Shown here: positions 13,442 to 16,533 of the stretch, piece after piece | Layout of the letters: each line of letters starts with the position of its first letter | Numbering within the stretch: the first letter of the stretch is position 1 | NCBI GenBank assembly: GCA_001563325.1 | Contig: LRSK01000180.1 | Span: forward strand, 1 to 16,533 | Origin: Candidatus Thorarchaeota archaeon SMTZ1-83 | GTDB lineage: Archaea; Asgardarchaeota; Thorarchaeia; Thorarchaeales; Thorarchaeaceae | Length of the DNA stretch: 16,533 nt | Direction: 5' to 3' | Notes under the pieces: generated by a model | Database searches by the model: none | What the model saw: the letters and a program-made list of their open reading frames with translations, nothing else | What the model was told of the DNA's origin: nothing | Program-made: the position numbers and the translations under genes

Positions 13442-14389
13442 TCAGGCAGTCTTTCTCCAAAGATAGACTGCCACCTTATCGGTAAATCCTACAGACTCGT
13501 ATAGCCGATTTGCAGCTTCGGTCGCGGCCGCTCCAGGAATACAGATAGCAGATGGTTTGTGCTTCTGCAGACGCTTCAGACCTTCAAGGATCACGCTCTT
13601 GCCCAGTCCCAGCCTTCTGTAATCAGGATGTGTTCCCACAGGCTCTAGCTCTGCAATCCGGCTGATAGGGTCTAGTCGCACTGTGACAAATGCTGCGAAT
13701 GCTCCCCCCGGGGCAACGACAGCCAAGTCAAGTTCCCCGTTGTAGAATGACGCCTCAGCGTATATCTTTGCAGTCCTCTCAGTCATTTTCCCACAGTGAG
13801 GGAAAACAGATGCAAGAACTTCCCTGTACTTAGAGAAGTCCTCTTCAACATCCACAGTTCTAATGGCGAAGCCTTCTGGCAGTTCATATTCCGGAATCGG
13901 TAGGTCTTTGGGCCTCCTTCGATGATACTCCCAGAGGTCAGTTTTCTGATAGCCCAATCCTGCGTACAGAGCCTGACGATCTTCATCACTCTCTTGGATA
14001 AGTATGCGAATTTCAGATTCCTCGTCCTCTTTGACACACAACCTCCTGTGTTCTTCCTCAATGACATGGACAATGTCGGCCTCAAGTTCAGGATGTTTGG
14101 GGTCAATATGAATCCAGTAGAGTGAGGGAGGATCCTTATTCGTGACAGCAACAATCCTCGAACAGCCGAGTTCCTCAGACTCATCTATTGACTCCCATAT
14201 GTTGATGAGATCGTTATCATTAGCCGTGTACTCGTTTCCACATGGCCCATATCTTATGTTCTCAAACTGAGAGGGAATCCAATTCCGGAATGATCTTGTA
14301 GTGCCGATACTCTGGGCAAGAAAGGACCGCACATCTTCGAAATCCTCATCCCAGACGAAATCTCTTCTAGCAATCACTCGGGTCACCAA
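13442..14389 (-). CDS. Tandem GNAT acetyltransferase-like protein
   Basis: 315 residues in two GNAT-like halves. The N-terminal half (about 1-155) has an 'LINIWESIDE...RIVAV' core and ends with 'DRQALYAGLGYQKTDLWEY', the typical last helix and strand, but lacks a clear acetyl-CoA loop, so it is probably degenerate. The C-terminal half (175-315) is a good GNAT domain: 'AELEPVGTHPDYRRLGLGKS' has the R-x-x-G-x-G pyrophosphate loop, and 'AANRLYESVGFT' is the final motif. Two-domain GNATs of this kind include mycothiol-synthase-like enzymes; the substrate is unknown. The start is TTG 14389 or the next codon GTG 14386; a minus-strand TATA (TTTTAAG, 14424-14430) puts RNA start near 14401, and GGGG follows shortly before the start. 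It is divergent from the secreted-protein gene at 14527. Confidence 0.82.
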   Translation of the reverse strand: MVTRVIARRDFVWDEDFEDVRSFLAQSIGTTRSFRNWIPSQFENIRYGPCGNEYTANDNDLINIWESIDESEELGCSRIVAVTNKDPPSLYWIHIDPKHPELEADIVHVIEEEHRRLCVKEDEESEIRILIQESDEDRQALYAGLGYQKTDLWEYHRRRPKDLPIPEYELPEGFAIRTVDVEEDFSKYREVLASVFPHCGKMTERTAKIYAEASFYNGELDLAVVAPGGAFAAFVTVRLDPISRIAELEPVGTHPDYRRLGLGKSVILEGLKRLQKHKPSAICIPGAAATEAANRLYESVGFTDKVAVYLWRKTA

Positions 14390-14423
14390 TTCCCCAGTCG
14401 ACTACCAGGATTTCGTTGACGTG

Positions 14424-14503
14424 CTTAAAAGTCAGTTTGTTTCTTCGACAAGAGAAGATATGCACATGAAAGCCTGGTTTTGCACCAAGGGTTCAGTTTA
14501 TCT
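14424..14503. promoter_or_regulatory. Divergent promoter pair
   Basis: Minus TTTTAAG (14424-14430) fits the GNAT gene. Plus GTTTATCT (14496-14503) lies about 25 bases before ATG 14527, so that the secreted-protein message would be nearly leaderless. Confidence 0.5.
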
Positions 14504-14526
14504 ACGGCAAAACGAATTGTTCAAGG

Positions 14527-15282
14527 ATGAAGAAAAGATTCCTAACACGAGCCAGCGCCATAACAGCAACACTTCTGGCTCTTATCCTCCTAGTAGCCTC
14601 CACCGCAAAGCATTCGATTGCCACAGAAGTCTGGTCTGATGATTTCGAAGATGGTGACTATCAAGGGTGGGTCACTCCAAGTAGTTACACAGTTTCAGAG
14701 GGTGTTCTCCGTGCAAATCGTCCATCGGCAATCATCTTTCGTGAAAGTACTGTTTCGGTAGGTACTTGGAGCTTTGATCTATTCCATGTTCTGCCCTGTA
14801 ATGAGAACACATACGTTTTCTTCATGAGTAGTGAGCCAGAAGAGCCTCTTTGGGTCGCTTACGCAATCGAAGTGGGTGTTGCGACAAGAGGTGATCTACA
14901 GTGGCCCGTCTACAAGCTTAGGGTGAGTTCGCCTGATAGCAATCAGGAGAACATTCCGCTTACTTCTTGGGAGATTCTGGCATCTCACGATGGAAGCCCT
15001 GGTGAATTCGGGTGGTTCCGTTTTGCAGTGACAAGAGACCAAAGTGGACTGCTTTCGGTCTTTGTGAATGGAACACTGGTAATGCAAACCGTTGATACGC
15101 AAGTCGATGTATCCGAGTACTTTGGAATGATTCTCCATACTGATCGCGCTGTTGACAACATCATTGTGAGCGACTCGATTGATTTTCAAACCTCAGAGGT
15201 CATAGAACCATTGGCCCTTCTCCTTGTTTCCGGTACACTTCTCGTGACGATTTCGGCGTTTGTGATAATACGCCGGAAGTAG
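14527..15282 (+). CDS. Secreted protein with C-terminal membrane anchor, lectin-like fold
   Basis: 251 residues. An N-terminal signal peptide is clear: 'MKKRFLTR', then a hydrophobic core 'ITATLLALILLVAST', with cleavage likely between residues 26 and 35. The mature part starts 'WSDDFEDGDYQGWVTPSSYT', as in proteins with a concanavalin/LamG-like jelly-roll; strand-like repeats follow, including 'GWFRFAVTRDQSGLLSVFVN' and 'VDNIIVSDSI'. The C-terminus 'EPLALLLVSGTLLVTISAFV' plus 'IIRRK' is a membrane segment with a positive tail, so the protein is held at the outer face of the cell membrane. Only one cysteine occurs in the mature part (Cys91). The ligand may be a sugar or another surface component, but this is not shown. 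Confidence 0.82.
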   Translation: MKKRFLTRASAITATLLALILLVASTAKHSIATEVWSDDFEDGDYQGWVTPSSYTVSEGVLRANRPSAIIFRESTVSVGTWSFDLFHVLPCNENTYVFFMSSEPEEPLWVAYAIEVGVATRGDLQWPVYKLRVSSPDSNQENIPLTSWEILASHDGSPGEFGWFRFAVTRDQSGLLSVFVNGTLVMQTVDTQVDVSEYFGMILHTDRAVDNIIVSDSIDFQTSEVIEPLALLLVSGTLLVTISAFVIIRRK

Positions 15283-15356
15283 CACGAGGACCGATCCTTC
15301 GATATTTCAGGAAACTGCATCCCAAGTAAACGTACGTCCCATCGTTTTTCGGTGCC

Positions 15357-15396
15357 CCTAGTCGATTTGTGGAATTCCGATTAGGAGATATTTTTT
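15357..15396 (+). terminator. Possible terminator: imperfect hairpin and T-run
   Basis: CCTAGTCG (15357-15364) pairs with CGATTAGG (15378-15385), with one G-T pair, across a 13-base loop. AGATA and a run of six T (15391-15396) follow. This would end the message of the anchored secreted protein. As archaeal termination depends mostly on the T-run, the hairpin might instead be an operator just before the next promoter. Confidence 0.4.
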
Positions 15397-15411
15397 ACTA
15401 TTAACCTTAAG

Positions 15412-15419
15412 TATAAAAT
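15412..15419 (+). promoter_or_regulatory. TATA box for the beta-helix protein gene
   Basis: TATAAAAT is a strong match. RNA start would be near 15441, so the message begins after the ATG at 15425, which makes 15497 the more likely start codon. Confidence 0.6.
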
Positions 15420-15465
15420 CATCAATGGTATCAGGCCTAGATAGGCTCTTTCGACTATTCAACAA

Positions 15466-15491
15466 CCCCGTCTCTAGCGCTAACGGGGGGG
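15466..15491 (+). promoter_or_regulatory. Leader hairpin ending in a run of seven G
   Basis: CCCCGT (15466-15471) can pair with ACGGGG (15483-15488) over an 11-base loop. The seven-G run (15485-15491) ends 5 bases before ATG 15497, where a ribosome site should lie. The hairpin may hide it. No other Shine-Dalgarno site is seen in the leader. Confidence 0.35.
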
Positions 15492-15496
15492 TTCCT

Positions 15497-16533
15497 ATGG
15501 CAAGACTCAAAGGTATCGGATTTGGAGGCGTACTTGTTCTAGTATTCGTAATCTCTCTGCCAGTGGCGGCCATTGTCTACCCTGCGTCCCAAGGTGTCTT
15601 AGCAGGTAGCGGAGAGGCAGAAGCGTCCACCTACGTACAACGGGGGCCCATCAGAATAGTCGGTGACTCAGACTTCGAAGAAATGGATTTCCCTGGAGAT
15701 GGTAGCGAGGCCAACCCCTATATAATCGAGGGCTACTCCATAGCCTACGACGGAATATGCATCAGCATAGCAAAGACATCCGTGCATTTCATTGTTCGCA
15801 ACTGCATCTTGGAGAGTGGTGACGATGATCGCGATTGCACTTGGGACGGTTGCCATGGCCGGTGGCATCGTCGAAGCATTGGGATTCTCGTTGAGAAGGT
15901 AGACACGGGAACCATAGAGTCTTGCGTCATCTTGAAAAAGAGAATCGGTATTCAAATCTCCAAGTCCGAAGGAGTCTTGATCGGGCACAATGGGATAACA
16001 AAGGCATGGAAAGGCATTCTGATTGAGAAGAGCCAGGATTGCGTCATCGCTTACAACGAAGTTTCAGATGTGGGATCAGGAATCTACAATATCAAGTCGG
16101 ATGGAACCACTATTTCAGGCACCCTGATTCACAATTCAGTTGTAGGGATCTCTTTCATGAAGAGTGAGAATTGCATCGTCAACGGCAACGAGTTATACCA
16201 CTCTTTTTGGGGAGTCTTCGGATACAAGTCTGCGGCAATTGAAGTTTCATTCAACTCGTTGCATGACCTACATACAGGCATCATGCTGATACACTCGAAT
16301 AGATTCATCATAACTTGGAACGAGATTGTGTACAACGAAGGAATAGGAGTTGATCTCCTCCGCACGTTCTGGTGTACAATCCACAGAAACACTATCGCGA
16401 ATAATGCTGAAGGAAACGCACGGGACCGCGTTGGTTGGTGTGACGAGGTTCTTGAGAACTTGTGGGATGATGGAGTAGACACCGGCAACTGCTGGGGCGA
16501 CTATTCCGGTTCTGGAGTGTATGTGATTCTTGG
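15497..16533 (+). CDS. Secreted right-handed beta-helix (NosD-like) protein, cut by right edge
   Basis: 345 residues and part of the next codon, without a stop. 'MARLKGIGFGGVLVLVFVIS' begins a signal peptide or anchor. The entry motif is 'PIRIVGDSDF' then 'FPGDGSEANPYIIEGYSI', as in archaeal NosD-like surface proteins. From about residue 129, eight coils of about 22 residues each open with a Gly-Ile or Gly-Val pair (for example 'GILIEKSQDCVIAYNEVS'), the rungs of a parallel beta-helix. The coils end near residue 310, and 'DTGNCWGDYSGSGVYVI' is the usual exit motif, here with Cys in place of the usual Tyr. About ten cysteines occur in the mature part, several at rung positions, with a pair in 'CTWDGCHGRW'. 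Such proteins bind or cleave polysaccharide or are surface adhesins; the role is not shown. An in-frame ATG at 15425 is before the inferred RNA start. Confidence 0.82.
   Translation, partial: MARLKGIGFGGVLVLVFVISLPVAAIVYPASQGVLAGSGEAEASTYVQRGPIRIVGDSDFEEMDFPGDGSEANPYIIEGYSIAYDGICISIAKTSVHFIVRNCILESGDDDRDCTWDGCHGRWHRRSIGILVEKVDTGTIESCVILKKRIGIQISKSEGVLIGHNGITKAWKGILIEKSQDCVIAYNEVSDVGSGIYNIKSDGTTISGTLIHNSVVGISFMKSENCIVNGNELYHSFWGVFGYKSAAIEVSFNSLHDLHTGIMLIHSNRFIITWNEIVYNEGIGVDLLRTFWCTIHRNTIANNAEGNARDRVGWCDEVLENLWDDGVDTGNCWGDYSGSGVYVIL

Noticed and set aside
1..16533. CRISPR array, insertion sequence, attachment site or prophage
   Set aside because: No regularly spaced repeats, no transposase- or integrase-like frames, and no long terminal inverted repeats were seen on reading through.

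Overview
The window looks like chromosomal DNA of an archaeon, most likely an Asgard lineage such as Thorarchaeia. This is an inference, because no rRNA or other marker gene is present. The reasons are: AT-rich TATA boxes about 25-30 bases before starts, with short or absent leaders, beside genes with GGAGG/GGTG-type ribosome binding sites; a thiolase translationally coupled to a DUF35 zinc-ribbon/OB-fold protein; an ammonia-dependent NAD synthetase of archaeal size; a longin/roadblock-like protein with a winged helix; and secreted proteins, one of the NosD-like beta-helix type with the 'GDGSEANPYIIEGY' entry motif. There is no rRNA, tRNA, IS element or CRISPR array.

Left part (1-5453): a LarA-like (DUF2088) gene runs off the left edge on the minus strand and has lost the residues that define the nickel-pincer racemase. 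It diverges from a VTT/DedA-type membrane protein. A minus-strand operon follows: thiolase, DUF35 partner, and a 341-residue protein of unknown function. It diverges, across a two-way TATA promoter, from an acyl-CoA dehydrogenase. Together these suggest CoA-thioester (fatty or short-chain acyl) metabolism.

Middle part (5454-11710): a plus-strand set of nitroreductase-family flavoprotein, a two-cysteine protein of unknown function and a homocitrate/isopropylmalate-synthase-like enzyme is closely packed and probably co-transcribed. Next come a SAM methyltransferase, a small protein with four zinc-knuckle-like cysteine pairs, an OsmC-like protein (minus), a polytopic membrane protein and NadE.

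Right part (11711-16533): a frameshifted pseudogene (minus), a longin-like/winged-helix protein (minus), a roughly 320-base gene-free stretch with some pairing potential, a small membrane protein, a tandem GNAT acetyltransferase (minus), and two secreted proteins. One of these has a C-terminal membrane anchor; the other is a beta-helix protein cut by the right edge.

The items most worth a second look are the LarA-like protein lacking its metal-pincer ligands, the unknown third gene of the thiolase operon with a possible RNA switch over its ribosome binding site, the nitroreductase/unknown/acyl-synthase operon, and the decayed gene at 11707-12052.
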